Assembly (NCBI GenBank): GCA_001805375.1
Contig: MHFY01000130.1
Coordinates: 1-17,405, forward strand
Reading direction: 5' to 3'
From: Omnitrophica WOR_2 bacterium GWA2_47_8
GTDB taxonomy: Bacteria; Omnitrophota; Gorgyraeia; Zapsychrales; GWA2-47-8
DNA: 17,405 nucleotides
Below, piece after piece: positions 6,049-13,102 of the stretch. Numbering within the stretch: the first letter of the stretch is position 1; each line of letters opens with the position of its first letter. The position numbers were made by a program, and so were the translations under genes. Below the pieces are notes generated by a model. The model saw only the letters and a program-made list of their open reading frames with translations. It was not told the origin of the DNA and did not search any database.

Positions 6049-7344
6049 ATGATCAAACAAACGCAAACCAGAACGATCTCGTTTTACACCTTCGGCTGCC
6101 GATTGAATCAGGCGGAAACAGCGGTTATTGAGAATAGTTTTAAAGATCCTCAATACACGATCGTCGATATCAGCCAGCCGGCGGACATTGTGGTCATTAA
6201 TACCTGCACGGTGACCGAAAACGGGGATGCCGATACACGGCATTTGGTCCATAAGATCAGCCGCCTTAACCCGAGCGCGCAGATCGCATTAGTCGGCTGT
6301 CAGGCCCAAATCCAAAAAGAAAAATTATTAGATCTTCCCAATATCCATTGGGTTGTCGGTAATGCCAAGAAATTTGATCTCGCACAGATCGTTCAAGCCG
6401 TCGACATCAAACCGCAAGTGATCACACCGGCCATTCCGCGTGAAAGCTTTTCCATTGCCTTGGCCGGCATTGACAGCCGCCATACACGGGCGAATTTAAA
6501 GATCCAGGACGGCTGCGATTTTTTCTGCTCTTTTTGCGAAATTCCCTACGCCCGCGGCCGGGCCAGAAGCCGGAATTTTGAGAACATCCTTCAGGAGGCT
6601 GAAATTTTAACAGCGGCCGGCCATAAGGAAGTTGTTTTAACCGGGATAAATATCGGGACTTACATGTTTGAAGGCAAAACCTTGCTGGATGTGATCGATG
6701 CCCTGGAGCAGATCTCCGGCCTTAAGCGTATCCGCATTTCTTCTATTGAACCCACAACCGTGCCTAAAGATTTGATCCAAAAAATGAGGGGGACATCTAA
6801 ACTTTGCCGGTACCTGCATATCCCGTTACAAAGCGGCAGTAACAAAATTTTAAACCAGATGGAGCGCAAATACACGGTGGAGGAATTTGTGGAATTTATT
6901 CAGTTCGCGCATAAAACCGTGCCGGAAATCTGCATCGGGACCGATGTGATCGTCGGTTTTCCCGGTGAAACAGGCGAAGATTTTCAGCAAACGTTTGATG
7001 TGTTACGGGAAAATCCGATCGATTATGTTCATGTCTTTAGCTATTCCAAGCGCTCCCTGGCCAAAAGCCGATTGCTTAAAAACGAAATTTCGGCCCCCAC
7101 AAAAAAACAACGCAGCCAAATTTTGCGCGATTTAAGCAATCGAAAACGCCGGGTTTTTCAGGAACGGATGCTGCAAACCGCACCGGAAGTCCTTTTTGAA
7201 GAAAAAAAGAAGGACACCTGGCTGGGAGTGACGGATAATTACATCCGTGTTAAAGTAAGGTCCGAGCGAAATTTGCACAATCTTTTGGTAAAAGTCCAGC
7301 TTCAGCAGATCGAAAATCAGACCGTTGCCGGACAGCTCCTGTAA
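6049..7344 (+). CDS. mtaB: tRNA (N6-threonylcarbamoyladenosine(37)-C2)-methylthiotransferase MtaB
   Basis: A radical SAM methylthiotransferase that converts t6A to ms2t6A at position 37 of ANN-decoding tRNAs. The 431 residues fit the family. The N-terminal domain has the three cluster cysteines Cys17 (TFGCRLNQAE, the MtaB form), Cys53 (NTCTVT) and Cys84 (VGCQAQ). The radical SAM triad is Cys156, Cys160 and Cys163 in GCDFFCSFCEIPYARG. Further family segments are SSIEP, YLHIPLQSGSN and DVIVGFPGET, and the last 60 residues form a TRAM-like RNA-binding domain. GCRxNQ distinguishes it from MiaB (GCQMN) and RimO. It starts 1 bp after the DUF423 stop (TAACATG) without its own ribosome site, so it is probably translationally coupled. 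With Dus on the other strand it makes a second tRNA-modification gene around one control region. Confidence 0.95.
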   Translation: MIKQTQTRTISFYTFGCRLNQAETAVIENSFKDPQYTIVDISQPADIVVINTCTVTENGDADTRHLVHKISRLNPSAQIALVGCQAQIQKEKLLDLPNIHWVVGNAKKFDLAQIVQAVDIKPQVITPAIPRESFSIALAGIDSRHTRANLKIQDGCDFFCSFCEIPYARGRARSRNFENILQEAEILTAAGHKEVVLTGINIGTYMFEGKTLLDVIDALEQISGLKRIRISSIEPTTVPKDLIQKMRGTSKLCRYLHIPLQSGSNKILNQMERKYTVEEFVEFIQFAHKTVPEICIGTDVIVGFPGETGEDFQQTFDVLRENPIDYVHVFSYSKRSLAKSRLLKNEISAPTKKQRSQILRDLSNRKRRVFQERMLQTAPEVLFEEKKKDTWLGVTDNYIRVKVRSERNLHNLLVKVQLQQIENQTVAGQLL

Positions 7345-7392
7345 CCCATTTAAATCTCAAGAGTTATGGAAAAGAAATATATGGTTTGTGCA

Positions 7393-7421
7393 TAGACAAC
7401 CCTTAAGCGGTATGTTATATT
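7393..7421 (+). promoter_or_regulatory. Promoter giving a nearly leaderless transcript
   Basis: TAGACA (7393-7398) and TATATT (7416-7421) are 17 bp apart, each five of six to consensus. The predicted start of transcription, near 7428, lies just before the ATG at 7432 and after the ATG at 7426. Confidence 0.5.
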
Positions 7422-7431
7422 TTTAATGGCT

Positions 7432-7995
7432 ATGAAAAAATCGATTTTTATCGTGCTTTTAGGTCTAATTTCTGTATTTGCTTGCGGCAATGCCAGTTTT
7501 GCGAAAATGGTTCAATATGTTGACGAACAGGGCAAAATCCATTATGTTAATACAGATATTTCAAAGGTGCCGGAAGCATACCGCTATCAAGTTGAAGACC
7601 AATTAGAAGAAAAAACAGCCGAGGGGCAGGATGAATCAGCCCCGCAGGCCGAAAATGAAGAAACGGAAGCACCAAAGGATAGTGAGGCGGCATCAGCGGA
7701 TTTACCGTTTCCGGGGATGAAAGAAGCAAAAAGTTTAACCGCCGTTCCTCAGATCAGTAAGACGGTTGAATTTTATACATCCTCAAATTGTACGGAATGT
7801 ATTTTTATCGAGGCTCTTTTAAAATCAAAAAATGTTGATTACGATAAATATAGTGTTGATGACAAAGGTATAGGAGAGGAGAAATTCCGCTTACTCGGTG
7901 GGGGAACGGTTCCGACCACCAAAATCGGAGGAGTCGTTATCGAAGGGACAGACGGGAATAAGATCCAGGATGCCCTTCAAACAATAGGACAATAA
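7432..7995 (+). CDS. Exported DUF4124-glutaredoxin fusion protein
   Basis: A 187-residue exported protein in three parts (numbering from this start). There is a signal peptide MKKSIFIVLLGLISVFACG. Next is a DUF4124-like segment, YVDEQGKIHYVNTDISKVPE (about 29-48), the short domain often found at the N-terminus of periplasmic proteins. An acidic linker rich in E, A and S (about 57-90) follows. The C-terminal glutaredoxin fold (about 110-185) has the active-site CTEC (Cys120, Cys123) and the cis-Pro TVPTT (about 159-163). It is probably a periplasmic thiol-disulfide exchanger. Cleavage could be after NASFA by signal peptidase I; Cys18 in VFAC could also make it a lipoprotein, though Phe at -2 is a poor lipobox. 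The start at 7426 (two codons longer) is possible, but the predicted transcript begins after it and MKKS is a better signal-peptide start. The pilin-like gene follows after 1 bp. Confidence 0.82.
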   Translation: MKKSIFIVLLGLISVFACGNASFAKMVQYVDEQGKIHYVNTDISKVPEAYRYQVEDQLEEKTAEGQDESAPQAENEETEAPKDSEAASADLPFPGMKEAKSLTAVPQISKTVEFYTSSNCTECIFIEALLKSKNVDYDKYSVDDKGIGEEKFRLLGGGTVPTTKIGGVVIEGTDGNKIQDALQTIGQ

Positions 7996-7996
7996 T

Positions 7997-8374
7997 ATGA
8001 ATCGAAAAGGTTTTACCATGGTCGAGATGATGGTTGTCGTAGGCATCATCGCCCTTTTGGCCGCGATCGCGATACCGAATCTTTTGCGGTCCAAGGTTTC
8101 GGCCAACGATGCCGCGGCGCAAGGGACCCTAAAGACCATTGCGGTGGCCTTGGAAAACTATGCGGCCATCAATGGAGGGTACCCGATCGACCCCAATGAT
8201 CTTTTAGGGGTCAATCCTCCTTATTTAAATCAAAACTTTTTTGTCGGCCAATACTCAGGGTTCACCTACACGTACTCCTTTGCGCAATTCGCCTATTCGG
8301 TTGTCGCCAACCCTATTAATTCAAACAGCGGCACGCGAAGTTTCACGATCTCAACCGGGGCAGTCCTGCAATAA
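7997..8374 (+). CDS. Type IV pilin-like (prepilin) protein
   Basis: A 125-residue class III signal protein. The short basic leader MNRKG is followed by the prepilin peptidase site G|FTMVE, with Glu at +5 and a hydrophobic N-terminal helix MVVVGIIALLAAIAIPNLL that would anchor the subunit and pack in a filament core. The following helix, AAAQGTLKTIAVALENYAA, leads to a short globular part with YPIDPNDLL, as in many pseudopilins. No secretion ATPase, inner-membrane platform or prepilin peptidase gene is nearby, so it must use machinery encoded elsewhere. It starts 1 bp after the stop of the glutaredoxin fusion (TAATATG) with AGGA about 8 nt upstream. Whether it is a structural pilin or a minor pseudopilin cannot be decided here. 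Confidence 0.93.
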   Translation: MNRKGFTMVEMMVVVGIIALLAAIAIPNLLRSKVSANDAAAQGTLKTIAVALENYAAINGGYPIDPNDLLGVNPPYLNQNFFVGQYSGFTYTYSFAQFAYSVVANPINSNSGTRSFTISTGAVLQ

Positions 8375-8398
8375 TCACCCTAGCAGTCCACAGCATTT

Positions 8399-8464
8399 AT
8401 GTTTCGGATCAAAATTAAAAATATTCCTGAGACAGTCATTGTTTTTGGCGTGGTCAGTTTTTAA
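8399..8464 (+). pseudogene. N-terminal 21 codons of the MFS transporter, closed by an in-frame TAA
   Basis: From ATG 8399 the frame reads MFRIKIKNIPETVIVFGVVSF, then TAA at 8462-8464. It is in the same frame as the MFS coding region that follows: TAA is codon 22, ACT GAC follow, then ATG 8471. MFS relatives of this type carry a continuous first helix with a pattern like SFLTDMASDMIYP, so the expected residue at the stop is probably Leu. TTA to TAA is a single T-to-A change. No obvious ribosome site precedes ATG 8399. Confidence 0.65.
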
Positions 8465-8470
8465 ACTGAC

Positions 8471-9598
8471 ATGGCCAGCGACATGATCTATCCGCTAATG
8501 CCGGTTTTTCTCACGCAGTACCTGCACGCCGGCCAAGGATTTGTCGGCTTAGTCGAAGGGTTTGCCGAATCCACGGCTGCTTTCTTTACACTTTTATCCG
8601 GGATCTGGGCCGACCGCGCCAAAGACCGCAGCAAGCTTGTTTTAACCGGCTACACATTATCATCGCTTTCCAAGCCTCTTATCGCTATCGCTTGGAACCC
8701 CTGGGTCGTTTTTTTTGTGCGATTTTTTGATCGGATCGGAAAAGGGATCCGCACCTCACCGCGCGACGCGCTGATCGCCGATTCCATTGACCATCATGTA
8801 AGGGAAGCGGCTTACGGTCTGCATCGCTCGATGGATAATGCCGGTGCGGTCATGGGCCCGCTCGTAGCGACATTTCTTCTTACATGGTTTATCAAAGATT
8901 TGCGGCAGCTTTTTTGGATCGCGGTCATTCCCGGGTTGGCTTCGCTGGTCTTGATCATCTGGAAAGTACGGGAAATTTCGCCGGCGAAACGCGTGATCCG
9001 GGACAGAAAATTTTCTTTTCAACTTCCGAAAGGAAAACTGCGTATTTATTTGGGGATCTTGTTTTTATTTATGTTAAGTTGCTCATCGGACGCATTCTTG
9101 CTTTTAAGGGCCGGGGAGCTGGGGGTTCCAACGCCACTTTTACCCCTGATCTGGATGCTGTTAAGCATCGTTAAGGCCGCGACAACATATCCGTTCGGGA
9201 GATTATCTGACCGGGTAGGCCACCGCAAGCTCATCCTTATCGGCTGGATCGTGTACATTGCCGTTTACGTCGCATTTGCCCTGGCTGACGCGACCTGGCA
9301 TGCCTGGGCGCTTTTTGCGGCGTACGGATTTTTTTACGGATTGACGGAAGGAAGCGAGAGGGCGGTTTTGGTTGAATATGCACAGGCCGATCAGAGGGGA
9401 GAATCGTTCGGATGGTTTTATTTTATCGTCGGCTTAGGTGCTCTGCCGGCGAGTTTGATCTTCGGTCTTATCTGGCAGAATTTTGGTTCCAAAACCGCAT
9501 TTCTCATGAGCGCGTCTATCTCAACCCTGGCCGCGCTCCTGCTTTTTATATTTTTACTTAAAGTCCCTTCCGTAACCGGGAAAAAATTGGCCTCCTGA
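8471..9598 (+). CDS. MFS transporter, N-terminus cut off by an in-frame stop
   Basis: A 375-residue open frame of a major facilitator transporter. It begins with MASDMIYPLMPVFLTQYL, which in relatives lies within the first membrane helix, so the open frame lacks the start of that helix (see 8399-8464). Visible are the cytoplasmic loop GIWADRAKDRSKL (motif A-like, after helix 2), the subfamily signature FFDRIGKGIRTSPRDALIADS, and the second-half loop GRLSDRVGHRKLI. About eleven further helices are present and the C-terminus is complete (LLLFIFLLKVPS). The substrate is unknown. Either the gene is newly inactivated, or translation restarts at ATG 8471 (no ribosome site visible), or the stop is an assembly or sequencing error. 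There is no other frameshift or stop, so any inactivation is recent. The small exported protein gene follows after 68 bp. Confidence 0.8.
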   Translation: MASDMIYPLMPVFLTQYLHAGQGFVGLVEGFAESTAAFFTLLSGIWADRAKDRSKLVLTGYTLSSLSKPLIAIAWNPWVVFFVRFFDRIGKGIRTSPRDALIADSIDHHVREAAYGLHRSMDNAGAVMGPLVATFLLTWFIKDLRQLFWIAVIPGLASLVLIIWKVREISPAKRVIRDRKFSFQLPKGKLRIYLGILFLFMLSCSSDAFLLLRAGELGVPTPLLPLIWMLLSIVKAATTYPFGRLSDRVGHRKLILIGWIVYIAVYVAFALADATWHAWALFAAYGFFYGLTEGSERAVLVEYAQADQRGESFGWFYFIVGLGALPASLIFGLIWQNFGSKTAFLMSASISTLAALLLFIFLLKVPSVTGKKLAS

Positions 9599-9603
9599 GG
9601 AAC

Positions 9604-9645
9604 TTTTTGATTTTCCGGATGTCTAATTGTCGGTTAAATCAAAAA
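9604..9645. other. Intergenic hairpin before the small Cys/His-rich gene
   Basis: TTTTTGATTT (9604-9613) pairs perfectly with AAATCAAAAA (9636-9645), and CCG (9615-9617) with CGG (9631-9633) inside it. There is no U-tract after the stem on the plus strand, so it is not a classical rightward terminator. It ends just before the AAAAAAGGAG ribosome site of the next gene. Confidence 0.5.
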
Positions 9646-9666
9646 AATTTAAAAAAGGAGAGGCCA

Positions 9667-9945
9667 ATGATCCGAAATATCCAAAAAGTTTTCACGGTTT
9701 TTGTCGTCCTAGCCGCTTTTTTTCTGCTGGGATCCACGGGCGATGCTTCAGCCGATTCAACATGCCGTTTAAACAGATTTCAGCATGTCCGACAGGGCCA
9801 CAATCACAACGATTTAGGAGCTTATTATCGTCAGTTTTATCATTGTAAACTCTGCAAACGCTGGCATCGTTACGATAATCCCTGTGATGGCCACCAAGCG
9901 CGTCATCGGAACAGCCGAGGGAAGATCGTCATCGTTTTTGAATAA
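9667..9945 (+). CDS. Small exported Cys/His-rich protein
   Basis: A 92-residue protein with a clear signal peptide (MIRNIQKVF followed by a hydrophobic stretch, cleavage likely after GDASA at 29). The mature part of about 63 residues has four cysteines (33, 60, 63, 73) and seven histidines (40, 45, 47, 59, 67, 76, 80), is strongly basic, and contains HCKLCKRWH with a CxxC core. This spacing suggests metal binding; the residue after CxxC is Lys, so it is not a c-type heme site. Start ATG 9667 is chosen over 9607 because AAAAAAGGAG lies 6 nt upstream and the signal peptide begins here. I do not recognise the family. A strong promoter for the next module begins directly at its stop codon. Confidence 0.75.
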   Translation: MIRNIQKVFTVFVVLAAFFLLGSTGDASADSTCRLNRFQHVRQGHNHNDLGAYYRQFYHCKLCKRWHRYDNPCDGHQARHRNSRGKIVIVFE

Positions 9946-9974
9946 TTGCTTTTCCGGCGGTAAAAAGGTATAAT
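9946..9974 (+). promoter_or_regulatory. Sigma70-type promoter of the nucleotidyltransferase module
   Basis: TTGCTT (9946-9951) and a perfect TATAAT (9969-9974) are 17 bp apart. The last 14 bp, TAAAAAGGTATAAT, are identical to those of the promoter at 10820-10848. Transcription should start near 9981. Confidence 0.8.
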
Positions 9975-9980
9975 TCCACA

Positions 9981-10062
9981 GCATGTACTGATTCCTCCAC
10001 TAAAATTTGAGGTAATTCGTACTATGCTAATTTATATCTAAATGGAATTAAGGAAAAATTAG
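9981..10062 (+). promoter_or_regulatory. Folded 5' leader of the nucleotidyltransferase module
   Basis: GCATGTAC (9981-9988), at the predicted first transcribed base, pairs with GTACTATGC (10019-10027) with a one-nt bulge, and CCTC (9994-9997) pairs with GAGG (10009-10012) inside. A second stem, CTAATTT (10027-10033) with AAATTAG (10056-10062), encloses the AAGGA ribosome site in its loop and ends just before the ATG at 10064. The stems share one base. Regulation of translation is inferred. Confidence 0.45.
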
Positions 10063-10063
10063 T

Positions 10064-10612
10064 ATGAATTTCGAGAAAGTCTTTGCCTTTTTGCTGGAAA
10101 ATTTTGAAAAGCATAATATTCGCTACGCCCTGATGGGCGGATTTGCCCTGCACGCGGCCGGATATACCCGCGCCACCCAGGATATTGATGTCCTGATCCT
10201 TAAAGAAGACATGCCAAAGATAAAAAAATTCCTTTTAAGCATCGGCTACGAGCTGATGCACGAAAGCGAAGATATCTCGAATTTTCGGGGGCCGCTGAAA
10301 GACCTGGGACAGATCGACTTTCTCCATGCCCATCGGCAATATACGAAGAACATGTTGAAAAGGGCGAAGGAATGTGCCATACTAAACGATAAATTCACGG
10401 TCAAAGTCCTTGTCCCTGAAGATATTATCGGCCTTAAGGTGCAGGCCAGTTCCAATGACACAAACAGGCACACTCAAGATCTAGCGGACATTGAAAAATT
10501 ATTAACCCTGCATAAAGACCAGCTTAACATCAAGCTTTTGAAAGAATATTTCGCGCTTTTTGGCAGGGAAAAAGAACTTGAGGAGATTTTAAAAAGGATA
10601 AAACATGCTTAG
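10064..10612 (+). CDS. Nucleotidyltransferase (AbiEii/MNT-like fold)
   Basis: A 182-residue protein of the polymerase-beta-like nucleotidyltransferase superfamily. The core is GGFALHAAGYTRATQDIDVLI (residues 24-44): the GG pair, then Asp40 and Asp42 in DID as metal ligands. The third acidic residue is Asp90 in GQIDFLH. The C-terminal part has VPEDIIGLKVQASSN and a helical tail, as in stand-alone proteins related to AbiEii toxins and MNT antitoxins. It may transfer nucleotides to RNA or protein. The next gene overlaps it by 8 bp and encodes a 66-residue protein, an arrangement typical of toxin-antitoxin pairs. The module has its own strong promoter and folded leader. Start ATG 10064 has AAGGA 9 nt upstream. 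Family secure; toxin role is a guess. Confidence 0.85.
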   Translation: MNFEKVFAFLLENFEKHNIRYALMGGFALHAAGYTRATQDIDVLILKEDMPKIKKFLLSIGYELMHESEDISNFRGPLKDLGQIDFLHAHRQYTKNMLKRAKECAILNDKFTVKVLVPEDIIGLKVQASSNDTNRHTQDLADIEKLLTLHKDQLNIKLLKEYFALFGREKELEEILKRIKHA

Positions 10613-10805
10613 TACAAAAGAAAAAAAGGAAATGCTCAATGATGCCGCCTCCGAACAGCGACGGATCGCTTTTCGCAAAGCCCAGGTCGGCGACTTCGAT
10701 CCATCCTTTGACGCCTACCTGAAATTCTTAGCCGATGTCCAAAAGGTCTTTTCCAAGGCTCAAGCCTACAAACCCACACCCTTCGGAACGAATTTTAAGC
10801 TATAA
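10605..10805 (+). CDS. Small soluble protein (66 residues), partner of the nucleotidyltransferase
   Basis: This 66-residue protein overlaps the end of the nucleotidyltransferase gene by 8 bp and has its own ribosome site, AAAAAGG, about 8 nt before ATG 10605. It is charged and helical at the N-terminus (STKEKKEMLNDAASEQRRIAFRKAQ), then has DPSFDAYLKFLADVQKVF and ends in a Pro-containing tail KPTPFGTNFKL. There is no signal peptide or membrane segment. I do not recognise a family; it is not a HEPN protein (no RxxxxH motif). Overlap and size suggest that it binds or controls the nucleotidyltransferase, possibly as its antitoxin, but this is inferred from arrangement alone. Confidence 0.75.
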   Translation: MLSTKEKKEMLNDAASEQRRIAFRKAQVGDFDPSFDAYLKFLADVQKVFSKAQAYKPTPFGTNFKL

Positions 10806-10819
10806 ATCACTCTCACCGA

Positions 10820-10848
10820 TTGCTTTTTCGCTTTTAAAAAGGTATAAT
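10820..10848 (+). promoter_or_regulatory. Sigma70-type promoter of the antiporter operon
   Basis: TTGCTT (10820-10825) and TATAAT (10843-10848) are 17 bp apart, sharing TAAAAAGGTATAAT with the promoter at 9946-9974. The start of transcription would be near 10855, about 69 nt before the antiporter ATG. Confidence 0.8.
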
Positions 10849-10865
10849 CCTTAAAGTTTTGACGC

Positions 10866-10875
10866 GCACGCGTGC
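10866..10875. promoter_or_regulatory. 10-bp palindrome just downstream of the antiporter promoter
   Basis: GCACGCGTGC is a perfect palindrome at about +12 to +21 of the predicted transcript, unusually GC-rich for this intergenic region. It could be an operator or part of a small RNA stem. No further evidence is available. Confidence 0.3.
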
Positions 10876-10923
10876 CCCTTTCATAAATTTTATCGATCTT
10901 GACCAACTTCCACTTTAAACGGC

Positions 10924-13095
10924 ATGAAAAATAATACTGCTGCATTCTATATCGCAACCCTTCTTATTTTTGGCGCAGCACTCTGGCTTATCCTCTGCCA
11001 AGGGAAGCATTTAGAATCCCCCAGGATCCAACTCCAACCGTTTGTAGAATCAAGCACAGCCGCTTCGCAAGAAGGGGCTCATTTTTTTTCTAATCTACAG
11101 AAAAATATTCGCCATCCGCTTGCTATCCTTCTCATGCAGATCTTTTGTATTATGATCATTGCCAGGATTTTGGGGCACTTAATGACCAAGATCGGGCAAC
11201 CTTCCGTTATCGGAGAAATTATTGCCGGTATTATCCTCGGGCCGTCTCTTTTAGGGGCTGTTTCTCCGGAAATCTCGCAATTTATTTTCCCGGAAGAATC
11301 ATTGCGCAGGCTGCAGGTCTTAAGCCAGATCGGGCTTGTCTTGTTCATGTTCATTATCGGCATGGAATTGGATATCAGCGTGCTTAAGAAAAAAGCGCAT
11401 GCGGCTGTTGTTATCAGTCACGTCAGCATTGTTTTTCCATACTTTTTAGGCGTTGCGTTGGCCTATTTTCTTTATTCGTCATACGCCCCGCCAGGGACGC
11501 CATTCATAGCATTTGCTCTATTTATGGGGATCGCGCTGAGCATCACCGCGTTCCCGGTTTTGGCCCGCATCATTCAAGAAAGAAACCTTGCGCATTCCCC
11601 TTTAGGGACGTTGATCATCACCTGCGCGGCGGCTGACGACATCACCGCCTGGTGCTTATTGGCGGTGGTCGTTGCCATTTCCACCGCGGGAGGCGCAATA
11701 AGTGCGGTGGGAAGTATTCTGTTGTCGATCCTTTATGTTCTCGTGATGTGGTTTATCGTTAAACCGCTGCTGGAAAGAATGGCCGTTAAATATGACACAC
11801 CGGAAAGCATCAATAAGACTGTCGTGGCAGCGGTTTTTGGATTGTTGCTTTTATCGAGTTTTTCAACCGAGATCATCGGGATCCATGCCCTTTTCGGCGC
11901 TTTTTTTGCCGGTGTCATCATGCCTCCCAAAAAAATATTTAAACTCATCCTGGCGGAAAAGATCGAGGACGTCAGCCTTGTTTTTCTCTTGCCTTTATTC
12001 TTTGTTTTTACCGGATTGCGTACCCAGATCGGTTTGCTGAATCAGCCCCAACTGTGGGGTATCTGCTTTTTAATTATCGGTATCGCGGTGTTAGGAAAAT
12101 TTGTCGGCAGTACCCTAGCGGCAAAATTTGTAGGACAAACCTGGAAAGACAGCCTATTGATCGGTGTCCTGATGAATACCCGCGGCCTGATGGAGCTGGT
12201 GGTTTTGAATATCGGGTATGATTTGGGCATCCTTTCCGCTGAGATCTTTACGATGATGGTCTTGATGGCACTCATCACGACCTTCATGGCGGGCCCGGCC
12301 ATCCGCGCCATTGAATATTTCTTCAGGGAAAGGGCCGTGGGCGGACTCAAGGAAGGATTCAATACCGTACTTTCCTTCGGCTCACCTCAATCCGGCGGCC
12401 GGTTATTGGAATTGGCTCATTATTTAAATCTTAAGAATGAAAAAGACTCAACGGTAACAGTCGTGCATTTTTCTCCCAGTGCGGATATCTCGATCTCGGA
12501 AGCTGAACAGCATGAAGAAGAGGCCTTTCGCCCTGTCAATTATGCCGCCTCCCAGTTCGGGATCGTTTTACGAAAAATATTCGGCGTGAGCGATAATGTG
12601 GAACATGAGATCATAAAGGCTGTCCACAGGGATAATTATAATTTGATCTTGGTCGGCAGTTCCCGTGAATTATTCGCGGATGACAAGACCGGCGGCAAGG
12701 TCAAAAATTTTGTCAATCGGTTGGATCCCCCGGTGGGTGTTTTTATCGACAGAAGTTTTCGCGAGATCAATGAAATTTTATTGATCATAGGAGAACCGCG
12801 CGATAGTTTTTTACTTTCCTATGCCCGGCGGTTCCTGGAGACTGATCCGGCCAACCGTTTGGCCGTGGCCGAGTATGACCTTTTTTTGCCTTCGAGCGAT
12901 GAATTTTCAAGATCGATCGGGTCAAAGTTCGGCAACCGCGTTTCCTTGAAGAATGTTTCGTTGGATGATATCGCAAAAAATTTCACGACAGAAGCCGATC
13001 TTGTTCTTATGAGCCTGAACGTCTGGGAAAAACTTAAGAGTAAGCAGAGGGGTTGGTTTAATCGCTTCCCGTCCTTGCTGATCATTAACAAGTAG
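10924..13095 (+). CDS. Cation/proton antiporter, CPA2 family, CHX-like, with C-terminal USP-like domains
   Basis: A 723-residue monovalent cation/H+ antiporter of the inner membrane. After an extra N-terminal helix and a short outer segment, the exchanger domain starts at HPLAILLMQIF. It contains GQPSVIGEIIAGIILGPSLLG (91-111), LFMFIIGMELD (140-150), SITAFPVLARI (206-216) and the ion-binding AADDITAW (236-243, Asp238/Asp239). Helices run to about residue 470. The C-terminal 250 residues are cytoplasmic and resemble two universal-stress-protein-like alpha/beta domains (VLSFGSPQSGGRLLELA; DNYNLILVGSSRELF), as in plant CHX and Bacteroidetes homologues, rather than the KTN domain of Kef proteins. 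It probably exchanges K+ or Na+ for H+. Start ATG 10924 has no strong ribosome site. The MAPEG gene follows after 7 bp. Confidence 0.9.
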   Translation: MKNNTAAFYIATLLIFGAALWLILCQGKHLESPRIQLQPFVESSTAASQEGAHFFSNLQKNIRHPLAILLMQIFCIMIIARILGHLMTKIGQPSVIGEIIAGIILGPSLLGAVSPEISQFIFPEESLRRLQVLSQIGLVLFMFIIGMELDISVLKKKAHAAVVISHVSIVFPYFLGVALAYFLYSSYAPPGTPFIAFALFMGIALSITAFPVLARIIQERNLAHSPLGTLIITCAAADDITAWCLLAVVVAISTAGGAISAVGSILLSILYVLVMWFIVKPLLERMAVKYDTPESINKTVVAAVFGLLLLSSFSTEIIGIHALFGAFFAGVIMPPKKIFKLILAEKIEDVSLVFLLPLFFVFTGLRTQIGLLNQPQLWGICFLIIGIAVLGKFVGSTLAAKFVGQTWKDSLLIGVLMNTRGLMELVVLNIGYDLGILSAEIFTMMVLMALITTFMAGPAIRAIEYFFRERAVGGLKEGFNTVLSFGSPQSGGRLLELAHYLNLKNEKDSTVTVVHFSPSADISISEAEQHEEEAFRPVNYAASQFGIVLRKIFGVSDNVEHEIIKAVHRDNYNLILVGSSRELFADDKTGGKVKNFVNRLDPPVGVFIDRSFREINEILLIIGEPRDSFLLSYARRFLETDPANRLAVAEYDLFLPSSDEFSRSIGSKFGNRVSLKNVSLDDIAKNFTTEADLVLMSLNVWEKLKSKQRGWFNRFPSLLIINK

Positions 13096-13102
13096 AAAAA
13101 AT

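Noticed and set aside
7997..8374. Part of a local type II secretion or type IV pilus cluster
   Set aside because: No assembly ATPase, platform protein, secretin or prepilin peptidase is encoded in the window.
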